A stretch of DNA of 64,000 nt from Amyelois transitella. Its lineage: Eukaryota; Arthropoda; Insecta; Lepidoptera; Pyralidae. The notes under the pieces were generated by a model that was not told where the DNA came from, ran no database searches, and saw nothing but the letters and a program-made list of their open reading frames with translations. Made by a program: the position numbers and the translations under genes. The stretch spans positions 11,257,001-11,321,000 of the forward strand of contig NC_083515.1 in assembly GCF_032362555.1 (NCBI RefSeq), written 5' to 3'. This document shows, piece by piece, positions 43,358-52,200 of the stretch (the first letter of the stretch is position 1; every line of letters starts with the position of its first letter).

Positions 43358-43727
43358 TGAATTATCAATATGCCTGTTTATTTAGAAATAAAGACGTAAT
43401 TGCGTTTCTGTGAACAAAAGATTTATTTATTTACAAAAGTTTTTTAACACTTTGATAATGACATAAGCTTATAAACTAAACATTTACTCACCTGTGAACA
43501 AAAGAAACAACATTTAAAGCCCTTATTTCGGGTCTATTTTAATAATTTCACAGGCAAGATTCTTACAATAAAATATCTGTTACACTACCTACACAAAATA
43601 TTTCTAACCTCAATAATCACACTTGACATCTCCTTGACGTTTAAGCTGCCAGCGACCTCAACTAATTAACGCGGCAAAATTTAAATTGCATACATTACAT
43701 AAAGAATACCTATAAGTTTTCTTTACA
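43358..43727 (-). repeat. 3' LTR of the Ty3/gypsy element
   Basis: 370 bp, matching 48057-48426 base for base as far as I can compare. The minus strand begins TGTAAAGAAAACTTATAG. It abuts the polypurine tract at 43728. Confidence 0.93.
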
Positions 43728-43750
43728 TTTCCCCTCCCGGAGAAAAACAA

Positions 43751-46700
43751 TTACAAGTATGTAGTTGTTTGTGTATCAACTGGCAATGGAGTGAGTTTTG
43801 TAACATGGAACAAATTTGATTCTTCCTTTTTGTGACCAGCATCTACTTCATAAATTGTATTAGATATTTTTCTCAAAATCTCGTAGGGTCCAATTCGTAA
43901 TTCATCAGTTTTCTTCCTATTTAAACGATTACCATTCTCCACATAAACTCTATCTCCCTCTTTAAAATCATGTTCCCTCCTAAGCAAGTCATATTTTTTC
44001 TTATTATAATCATGAGATTTTATGGTATTTTTATATGCCAATTTTCTATCACTTCTTAGGTCTTCATTTGAACATTTTGTTTTTAATTCTGGTGGTAGAA
44101 TGTTTACATCTTCTCCTTCTAGTAGGTATTTAGGTGCAAATTTGGTAACAGTATGTTCAGTCTCATTATATTTTTTTACACAATTCTGTGCGATAGTTGT
44201 CCATGCAATTTTCTTTCCTCTTTCATTTATTTTGCATCGTATCTTATTAACCAAAGTTTGGTTTAGCCTTTCATTAAGACCATTAGAAAAAGGAGTATCC
44301 ACAGCAGTAAAAATTATTCTTATATTATTATCTTTCAGAAATTCTTTAAATTCTTTGGAGTTTATGCCGGGATATTGGTCTGATAATATCATATCAATTT
44401 TATGACTTTGTGTCACTTCCCGAATAAGTTTAATAAAATTGTTAGAGCTTTGGTTCTTTGACGTTAAAATATAAGCATACCTAGTGAAATGGTCAACTAA
44501 AAGATGTAGATACTTTTTTGTCGACCGTGATCCTCCAAAACCGCCAATTGTATCAATTGATACAATTTCAAATGGATATCTTGCTGGTCCTAAATGTGAC
44601 ATTAGACCATATTTTGGCTTTCTCCTTGTTTTGTTTTTTATACATATTTCACATTCTTCGCAAGTTTGTTTTATCTTTGTGATTATATTCTTTGCTGAGT
44701 AGAATGGGGTTAATTTATTTATCATTTGTGTGCTTCCTAGGTGGCAATAAGTAATGTGTACATTTTTTATCAGTGTTTTGCTTAGTTCTTCTGATAATAT
44801 AATTTTGTCTCTTCCTTTATTTTTTTTATAGTATATTTCATCTTTCAGTATTAGTTTGTTTATCCTTTTTTGTATTTCTTCATTTGCGTTTTGATCACTT
44901 TTTATCTGTTCTATAGTTATTAAGTTTACCACTTTCAATGCATCATCAGTATTTTCAGTTTCATCTAGAACAGGATTTCTGCTTAAGCAGTCTGCCTCTT
45001 GATTTGTTTTTCCAGGATTATATTTAATTTTAAAATTGTATTGAGATAAATAATATGTTAGGTCACCGAGTTCCTCATCAGTTCTTGATCTAATATTCAT
45101 GTTTTCTAGGGGTTTATGATCGGAATACACCGTGAACTCCTTTCCCATGAGCCAGTGCTGCCAATATTTTACAGCTTCTTTTATTGACAGGCATTCTAGG
45201 TATATTGCCTTTTTCTTTTTTTGTGCTTCTGATAATTTTTTTGAGAAATAAGCAACTGGCTTATTGTTTCCATTTTTATCAGTCTGTTTTAACACTGCTC
45301 CTATTCCTTTTATACTTGCGTCCGTGTAAATGTTTATTGGTAATCCTGGATCATAAATTTTCAAAATTGGTTCGGAGCATAGTAATGTTTTTATTTCATT
45401 AAAAGATTTTTGACATTCTTCGCTCCATATGAATTTCACATCTTTCCTTAATAAGTTATGTAATGGTTCCAGGATGATTGCACTGTGTGGTATAAACTTA
45501 TGGTGAAAATTTACCTTTCCTAGAAATTGCCGTATATTTTTCCTTGTTTCTGGTATTGGAAAGTCTTTTACTGCTGCTAAATAATCCTTTAGAGGTCTCA
45601 CTGTATTGTTTTCTATTATATGGCCTAAATACTTGGCATAATTGTTTGCAAATATACACTTGGTAAATTTTAATCTAAGCCCCTCCATTTCTATTGCCTC
45701 CAGAAATTTTGTAATATGTGATATATGTTCTTCAAAGGTTTTCGAAAAAATGAGTATATCGTCTATAAAGTTTACTGCAAAATTAGAAAGCTTATTTTTT
45801 CTTATTATGTTACTCATTATTCTCTGAAAAATGGCTGGAGCCGTTTTTAATCCAAATGGTAAGCATGTCCACTGGAAATGTCCTTCCTGAGTAACAAAGG
45901 CAGTTTTATATCTATCTTGTATTTTCAAAGGAATAGACCAAAATGCTGAATTAATGTCAAATGTTGAGAAATATTTAGAGTTCACTGTTTTTATCATTAA
46001 ATCCTCAATTAATGGGAATGGCTGTGATTGTGGGACGATTATTTTGTTTAATTCTCTGAAATCTATACATAGTCTTGTTTTACGTTCATCTTCTTTTTTG
46101 TAAGCCAGAGTTACTGGGGCGGCAAACGGGCTATATGATTCCTCAATCAAATTTTTTTTTAATAGTTTCGATATTTGTTCTTCTATTTCTCTTCTATCTT
46201 CAACTGTGCATCTATATGGTCGTTTGCAGCAGTATTTATCCATTATGAGGTCAATATGTGCTTCATAATCTCGTACGGTGCCAATATCATATTTATCCTT
46301 GGCAAATACAGTTTTAAATTTTTCTATGAGCTTGTCAATCTCTAATTGTTGCTGCTTATCTAGATGATTAGCAATCTTTTTAAATTTATCAGTTTCAATG
46401 TGTTCATTGAAATTTATTTCTTGTTTCACTTTCTCCGTTTTAGGACTTAATAAACTTGGCTCAGTTTTGTCTCCTAGTGCATCAGGAATGTTGACATTTC
46501 TATTGCTTTTTGTATTGACATCTTCTTTTTGATTAGCTTTTTGTATGATCTTTAGGTCTTCATTTTGGATAAGTCTGAATTTTTTAATACAATCTAATCC
46601 AATTAAAAAATCATAATTAAAGTTTTCTTTGTCTATGACGAAAATATCCATGTTTTGTTCTATATCATATATTTTAATTTTTAATGTCACAATACCTTTT

Positions 46701-46903
46701 GTTTTTTTCTCACCATTAATAGTCTTTAAATTTACTATTTGTGTATTCGTTGTAGATTTTTCTTTATTCTTTAAGTTTAACAATTTTGCGTTTATCAACG
46801 ATACATTTGAACCCGAATCATAAATTCCAGTTATTTCTATGGCATCATTCAATAGCAAATTTATTTTTATTAATGGCGGTACCTCTAGTTTTTTGGATCT
46901 TTG
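43751..46903 (-). CDS. Pol polyprotein (protease, RT, RNase H, integrase)
   Basis: The frame is open from 46903 to the stop at 43751, about 1,050 codons. There is no ATG at its head, and it overlaps the end of gag in the -1 frame, so it should be made as Gag-Pol by frameshifting. Order: aspartic protease (GIYDSGSNVSLI), reverse transcriptase (RLCIDFRELN; NFIDDILIFS, the YxDD box with Ile), RNase H (IYTDASIKGIGAVL), the integrase zinc region (His pair then CEECEIC), and the catalytic core with VSIDTIGG, ILSDQYPG and NGLNERLNQ. A short C-terminal chromodomain-free tail follows. All key residues are present, so it may be active. Unlike host exons it is AT-rich. Confidence 0.93.
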   Translation of the reverse strand, partial: QRSKKLEVPPLIKINLLLNDAIEITGIYDSGSNVSLINAKLLNLKNKEKSTTNTQIVNLKTINGEKKTKGIVTLKIKIYDIEQNMDIFVIDKENFNYDFLIGLDCIKKFRLIQNEDLKIIQKANQKEDVNTKSNRNVNIPDALGDKTEPSLLSPKTEKVKQEINFNEHIETDKFKKIANHLDKQQQLEIDKLIEKFKTVFAKDKYDIGTVRDYEAHIDLIMDKYCCKRPYRCTVEDRREIEEQISKLLKKNLIEESYSPFAAPVTLAYKKEDERKTRLCIDFRELNKIIVPQSQPFPLIEDLMIKTVNSKYFSTFDINSAFWSIPLKIQDRYKTAFVTQEGHFQWTCLPFGLKTAPAIFQRIMSNIIRKNKLSNFAVNFIDDILIFSKTFEEHISHITKFLEAIEMEGLRLKFTKCIFANNYAKYLGHIIENNTVRPLKDYLAAVKDFPIPETRKNIRQFLGKVNFHHKFIPHSAIILEPLHNLLRKDVKFIWSEECQKSFNEIKTLLCSEPILKIYDPGLPINIYTDASIKGIGAVLKQTDKNGNNKPVAYFSKKLSEAQKKKKAIYLECLSIKEAVKYWQHWLMGKEFTVYSDHKPLENMNIRSRTDEELGDLTYYLSQYNFKIKYNPGKTNQEADCLSRNPVLDETENTDDALKVVNLITIEQIKSDQNANEEIQKRINKLILKDEIYYKKNKGRDKIILSEELSKTLIKNVHITYCHLGSTQMINKLTPFYSAKNIITKIKQTCEECEICIKNKTRRKPKYGLMSHLGPARYPFEIVSIDTIGGFGGSRSTKKYLHLLVDHFTRYAYILTSKNQSSNNFIKLIREVTQSHKIDMILSDQYPGINSKEFKEFLKDNNIRIIFTAVDTPFSNGLNERLNQTLVNKIRCKINERGKKIAWTTIAQNCVKKYNETEHTVTKFAPKYLLEGEDVNILPPELKTKCSNEDLRSDRKLAYKNTIKSHDYNKKKYDLLRREHDFKEGDRVYVENGNRLNRKKTDELRIGPYEILRKISNTIYEVDAGHKKEESNLFHVTKLTPLPVDTQTTTYL

Positions 46904-48018
46904 TTATTTAAATCTGTTTCTATTTCAGAGTTATTTACTGATTTCACTATTGATTTCCGAGTTCTATCTTTAAACCAACAATTCTCCTCTGGATGATAAC
47001 GTTTCCCTTTTTTTTCATTGATACAAATTTGGCATGGCTGTTTTTCTTCTATTTTTTTTTGTTTATTGTCGGAATTTGTAAATACTTTTTTTTCATACTT
47101 ATTTTTTATGACAAGGTGTTCCAATTTTCCTATTTCATTATATAGATCTTCTGTTTCTTGCAAAGCTTCTCTGTCAATTTTATCAGCAACAAAATTTGGC
47201 AAGCCGAATGCTATAAGATCAATAAGAATTCCAGTATCTATTTCCTTCCTAACTTCTAATAATAATTTTTCTTTCTTTAGGGCATATTCAAGTAACGAAC
47301 CTGCTTGATATTTAAAGGCAAGAGCATATCTTATGGGTGACCAACCTTTATTTGTAAATGTCTCACAAAATGATTTCTCCCATTGGTTCCACTCTGATTC
47401 CACCGTGTGTTTTATTAACATACAATCATACCAATGTAGACTCGAAGATTCCATAAAATTTTTCAAAATTTCTATTTTTTTTCTGTCTTCGTTAATTTTG
47501 AAACGTTCACATTCCTTATTAAAATCTTTAATCCACTGGTAAGCATTTGTGGTTTTAGTTGTGAATTTTTGTATCATAAAATCTTTAGCAACCTTGCCTA
47601 GATTTTGAATTTCTGATTTTTTCTCTTTTTCTTCAAGTAATTTTTCTAACAATTTTTCCAAAGTGTAGTTAGAGCTGCTAGAACTAGACATAGTCTCTGG
47701 ATCACTTTTAGTTTCTATTATTTCTTCTAGATACATATCATTAAATTGCAAATTTTGTTCTTTATCCAAATACACTTCTGAAATCTTATCTGTCAAAGTT
47801 ATCCAGATTTTCCTTACTTGGTGTCTTCTTTGTAATGTTTTTTTTATTTTGGCATAGTTTGGAGTACTTGTAATTGCTTGATGTTGAGTAATTGATTGAT
47901 AATCGGATGGTATTCCATAGACCTGCCCGCTAGGCGTGGCAATTGAGGTTAAACATAAAATGTTTGTTTTTCCATCAGATGCTGTCTTCACAGCAAAATC
48001 AAATCTTAATTTATCCAT
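46885..48018 (-). CDS. Gag-like protein of the Ty3/gypsy element
   Basis: 377 residues from ATG 48018, only 38 bases inside the 5' LTR. The N-terminal part has no strong match I can name. The middle is a helical capsid-like region (AYQWIKDFNKECERFKI; WNQWEKSFCETFTNKGW). Near the C-terminus is a variant Cys/His motif, CX2CX9HX4C (CQIC ... YHPEENC), in place of a standard CCHC knuckle. The stop codon at 46887-46885 follows directly after a slippery heptamer. Confidence 0.88.
   Translation of the reverse strand: MDKLRFDFAVKTASDGKTNILCLTSIATPSGQVYGIPSDYQSITQHQAITSTPNYAKIKKTLQRRHQVRKIWITLTDKISEVYLDKEQNLQFNDMYLEEIIETKSDPETMSSSSSSNYTLEKLLEKLLEEKEKKSEIQNLGKVAKDFMIQKFTTKTTNAYQWIKDFNKECERFKINEDRKKIEILKNFMESSSLHWYDCMLIKHTVESEWNQWEKSFCETFTNKGWSPIRYALAFKYQAGSLLEYALKKEKLLLEVRKEIDTGILIDLIAFGLPNFVADKIDREALQETEDLYNEIGKLEHLVIKNKYEKKVFTNSDNKQKKIEEKQPCQICINEKKGKRYHPEENCWFKDRTRKSIVKSVNNSEIETDLNNKDPKN
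46888..46894 (-). promoter_or_regulatory. -1 ribosomal frameshift site A_AAA_AAC
   Basis: On the minus strand gag ends CCA AAA AAC TAG. The last seven bases before the stop form a canonical X_XXY_YYZ slippery heptamer. A -1 slip gives AAA AAA CTA GAG and enters the open pol frame. The two frames overlap only from 46903 to 46885, so the site is placed where it must be. I did not establish a downstream pseudoknot. Confidence 0.85.
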
Positions 48019-48040
48019 AATTCTCTCAAAATATGTGCAA

Positions 48041-48051
48041 AAATGTTGTTT
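48041..48051 (-). other. Candidate self-primer binding site of the Ty3/gypsy element
   Basis: No TGG-starting tRNA primer site follows the 5' LTR. Instead AAACAACATTT (minus strand) lies 5 bases inside the LTR. Its exact 11-base reverse complement, AAATGTTGTTT, lies within the LTR (48214-48204), as expected if the transcript's own 5' end folds back to prime, the Tf1-type mechanism. Confidence 0.5.
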
Positions 48052-48056
48052 TATAA

Positions 48057-48426
48057 TGAATTATCAATATGCCTGTTTATTTAGAAATAAAGACGTAATT
48101 GCGTTTCTGTGAACAAAAGATTTATTTATTTACAAAAGTTTTTTAACACTTTGATAATGACATAAGCTTATAAACTAAACATTTACTCACCTGTGAACAA
48201 AAGAAACAACATTTAAAGCCCTTATTTCGGGTCTATTTTAATAATTTCACAGGCAAGATTCTTACAATAAAATATCTGTTACACTACCTACACAAAATAT
48301 TTCTAACCTCAATAATCACACTTGACATCTCCTTGACGTTTAAGCTGCCAGCGACCTCAACTAATTAACGCGGCAAAATTTAAATTGCATACATTACATA
48401 AAGAATACCTATAAGTTTTCTTTACA
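48057..48426 (-). repeat. 5' LTR of the Ty3/gypsy element
   Basis: 370 bp, same as 43358-43727. Contains AATAAA-like and T-rich segments. Transcript start unknown; the self-priming model would put it near 48214. Confidence 0.93.
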
Positions 48427-48431
48427 TATAA

Positions 48432-49216
48432 TTATCTTAACGAGAGATGAAATTCATTTCTTTAAATTAGTAAACTTGCCGAACTCACGCGTAAAATAAT
48501 AAGTAAGCAATAACCAAACGACATCTGCGCTCTGATTGGTTGAATAAATGACGTGTTCCATCTCTTTCCTTTCCTCCTCCGAAAGTTATAAATTTCCTAG
48601 GAAGTTTATAAATTGCGTTCTTGTAATTTTTTGGTGACAGATACACAATTATTAAAATTAATGATTAATAAATTAATTATGAATTTCTATTGGCCAAAAA
48701 GACAAATATGGTCATATTTGCAAGAGAATGTATGTATATGAGTTCACTTACACATCACAAGTTTTAATTAAGACTGGAAAACGTAATCCGAGTTTATACA
48801 GAGCTCAATGTTAGTTTCAAATTACTAATATTTAACCCTGACACACCTTACTAAATTTACCTACTGTCTTTCCCTATTTTGTAAATGTAGGCATGCTGAC
48901 GGGGTCAACAAATTGACGAGTCAATAAAAAATATGTTTAAAAGATGTTAATGTGTGAAAGAATAGATACATGTTAAAAAGCATTGACTCTTTATTTAAAT
49001 TATCAATATGTTTCTCAATACTGCTATAAGTGAGAAGTATCTGCCTGTCCGGAGATAATGTGATCAAGTTTTATTATTTCTGAATTGTAAAAGGTCAAAG
49101 AACTAATTAGTGTCGGCGAACCGCGAGTAACGGCTGTTAGAGTGGGGGTTTCAGTTAAAAAATGAATATTTAGTACTGTCCGCATATGAGACGGTACGGG
49201 AGGCGGCAGTGCGGAG
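48432..49216. other. Intergenic region between the LTR element and TSC2
   Basis: AT-rich, about 785 bp. Should contain the TSC2 3' UTR at its right end. No repeat family or gene recognised. Confidence 0.6.
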
Positions 49217-52200
49217 TCAGGCGTAGTCGTTGAAGTCGTCGATGGCGATGCGCTGCGCCTGGTCGGGCGAGCTGTAGCTCATGGCGTGCGGGCGCGCCAC
49301 GGCCGCCTCGCGCTCCGCCTCCAGGCGCGCGCGCAGCCGCTTGATGAGGCGCAGGCGCTCCAGCGCGTTGGACGCGAACGGCGGCGCGTTCAGCCGCAGG
49401 GATTGCGCCACCTGCACGACACCGCCTTTCAGTATATTGGGCTCTCTTGTACGAATATGTTCTAACCAATCTGAAGTTGTTTCAACAGTACCTCACTGAT
49501 TCAAAGACTTTCAATGTCAATTTGGTCGAATATATTTTGTACCCTTCCTGCTTCCAAGGTATAAGGCTTATAAGGTTTTTTTAAATTTTAAGTCTAAATA
49601 TTGACCTTCAATCATTTCTCAGTCACGAGAAACCTATTACATAATGTGCCACCGCGTCGGACACGTGGTAGGTGTGGAGGTGAGGCAGGAGGTATACCTG
49701 TGCTGCGAGCGAGCAGTGGAGCGCCAGCTGGCGGGCGAGCCTGGCGGCCACCGCGTCGGACACGTGGTAGGTGTGGAGGTGAGGCAGGAGGTATACCTGT
49801 GCTGCGAGCGAGCAGTGGAGCGCCAGCTGGCGGGCGAGCCTGGCGGCCACCGCGTCGGACACGTGGTAGGTGTGGAGGTGAGGCAGGAGGTATACCTGTG
49901 CTGCGAGCGAGCAGTGGAGCGCCAGCTGGCGGGCGAGCCTGGCGGCCACCGCGTCGGACACGTGGTAGGTGTGGAGGTGAGGCAGGAGGTATACCTGTGC
50001 TGCGAGCGAGCAGTGGAGCGCCAGCTGGCGGGCGAGCCTGGCGGCCACCGCGTCGGACACGTGGTAGGTGTGGAGGTGAGGCAGGAACTCGCGCACGCGC
50101 GCCTCCTTGCTGAGGACCACCACGCGGTTCATGGCGTGCTCCAGCGGCTCCACCACCACCACGCACAAGTTCGCCTGGCCCTAGGAAGTGCATTAACTCG
50201 GATGAAAAACATCATATTTTATTTTAATTTAAATTTCACTACGAAACTCAGGGTCCTATCATATACATGTATACAGGTAAGGATATTCTGACAAAGTGAA
50301 TCAAATCATGAAATCAACCCGATTCAGAATTCAAATTTCAAAATCTTCCAGAAAATATCACTACATAGTATAAAACAAAGTCGCTATTTTAGTCTGTTTG
50401 TCTGTATGCTTAAATCTTTAAAATTACGCAACGGATTTTGATGCGGTTTTTTGTAACAGGTAGAGTGATTCAAGAGGAAGGTTTTTATGTATAATAACAT
50501 TTATAATTTTGCACCCGTGCGAAGCCGGGGCGGGTCGCTAGTATTGTTTAAATTGCAAGGATAATAACTAAAAAAGTCACTTTAATATCAAGGTTACAAG
50601 GCAGAAGATCAGATTGGTCTAGCTTCCAGTTGCGTAGGATCGATTCTCTCATGATACAACAAGTTACTCTTCTCGCTATCATACCTACGCGCGTTAAACT
50701 ATAAACACAAACCTTGATGGTCTGGATGTCGAACTCCTCGCCGGAGTCGTTGTACACGATGGACACGAGATCGTTGCCGATGTACTTCCGCTTCTCGTTG
50801 CAGTTGGGGTCCTTGGGCGACGTGGGCATCAGCGTCGCCACGTGGAACAGCATCTGCATGACGTCGTCGCGCCACACGTAGGTGTGCGAGCCGTCGCGGC
50901 CGCCGCGCTCCATGGTGAGGAACAGGTCGGGCTCCGGCGCGCCCAGCGCCAGCGGCACCACGGCGCCCAGCGCCGCCACCAGCGCCGCGTAGCGCACCGA
51001 GCCGTGCGCGTTGCGCAGGATGGCCGTCTCGTTGTCGTGCTGGCCGCGCGCCACGTACAGCACGCCCACCTTGTACGTGTCCACGGGCGGCACCAGGTCC
51101 AGGTTCTTGATGGTGCGCTCGTGCTGCACGCCCAGCACGCGCAGCGGCCGCTCCAGCAGCGGGTGCGCGCGTGGCGGCGGCTCGCCGGGCACGGCGCCCG
51201 TCAGCGGCGTGGCCTTCAGGTTGTGGTACAGCTGCAGGAAGAAGAAGGACGGCGTCAGCCCCGCGCCGCCCAAGCCCAGCCCCGCGTCCGCGCCGCCCGC
51301 CGCGCCCGCCGCCGCGCCGCGCGACAGCTTCTCCCTGCAACGGACGGACTCGTTACAGGCCGGCTCCGACGGCGCGCCCGCCAGCCCGCCAGCTCACTCA
51401 CCGGTGCCGCCGCGTGGGGCTCATCACGGAGATGGTGTGCGACCGCCTGGAGCGCGACAGCGGCGGGAGATCGTCGCCGTCGCCCGCCGCTGCAGCGCTG
51501 CCGCCCGCCGCCGCGTTCGGAGCTGCAGCGCTGGATGTGCTCGCCGCAGCGCTGGATGCACCCGCAGTAGCGCTGGATACGCCCGCTGCAGCGCTGGAGG
51601 CGGGCGATCGCGGCGGCTTTGAACTTGAGGGCACTGTGCTGTCACTCGCCGTCTGTGCCGACCAGCGATATAAAGACATTAAGAATACACGTCACATATT
51701 TATCAATACTTAATAATAATTATACAAGTAATACATGTCAAATAAAGACTTCAAATGGTAGAAAGTTTATGTATCTTAGATCTTAAAATCCAAACCTATT
51801 CTATGGCCGTCATTCTTAAACTATATTTTTACTTCCCTGTCAGCTAATTTTATTGCTTTCTCAATTTAAATCTGAGAAATAAATAGTACGTACTTTTTGT
51901 AATTGATGGTGGGTTTGTGTCGATGATTGCGTCGGCTCCGCACCTATAACGATATATATTTAATCGAGTTTTATACTTTGGATTTATCTGCCACATACCT
52001 AGAAGAAACCTATCGTCATTAAATATTACACGTAAGATAATGATGTCAATGAAATTTGTTTGACCCAGGGTACTGCCTTGCGCCTTTCGTAAGTTCTCGC
52101 ATATTAAGACATAGATGTTACAGAGCTCCTTAATAAATTTCAAATGCTCTGTGCTGCTATTAGAGTAAAGAGTTTTCAATACCACAGTATCCCATAAAAC

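Larger units (their letters stand above)
43358..48426 (-). mobile_element. Complete young LTR retrotransposon, Ty3/gypsy type
   Basis: Two LTRs of 370 bp (43358-43727 and 48057-48426) that look identical flank intact gag and pol read on the minus strand. A polypurine tract (CCGGGAGGGGAAA, 43740-43728) abuts the 3' LTR. With TG...CA ends, tataa flanks both sides as a 5-bp target duplication. Because the internal side also reads tataa, an alternative boundary (375-bp LTR, 4-bp tata duplication) fits equally well. The domain order protease, RT, RNase H, integrase marks Ty3/gypsy. No envelope gene. Identical LTRs and open frames imply very recent insertion. Confidence 0.95.

Noticed and set aside
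43358-48426. Endogenous retrovirus with envelope
   Set aside because: No third ORF between pol and the 3' LTR (only ~20 bases), so no envelope protein.
50842-51713. Plus-strand Arg/Ala-rich proteins opposite the Rap-GAP exon
   Set aside because: Three overlapping plus-strand frames are open because of high GC; the minus strand codes the conserved GAP domain.
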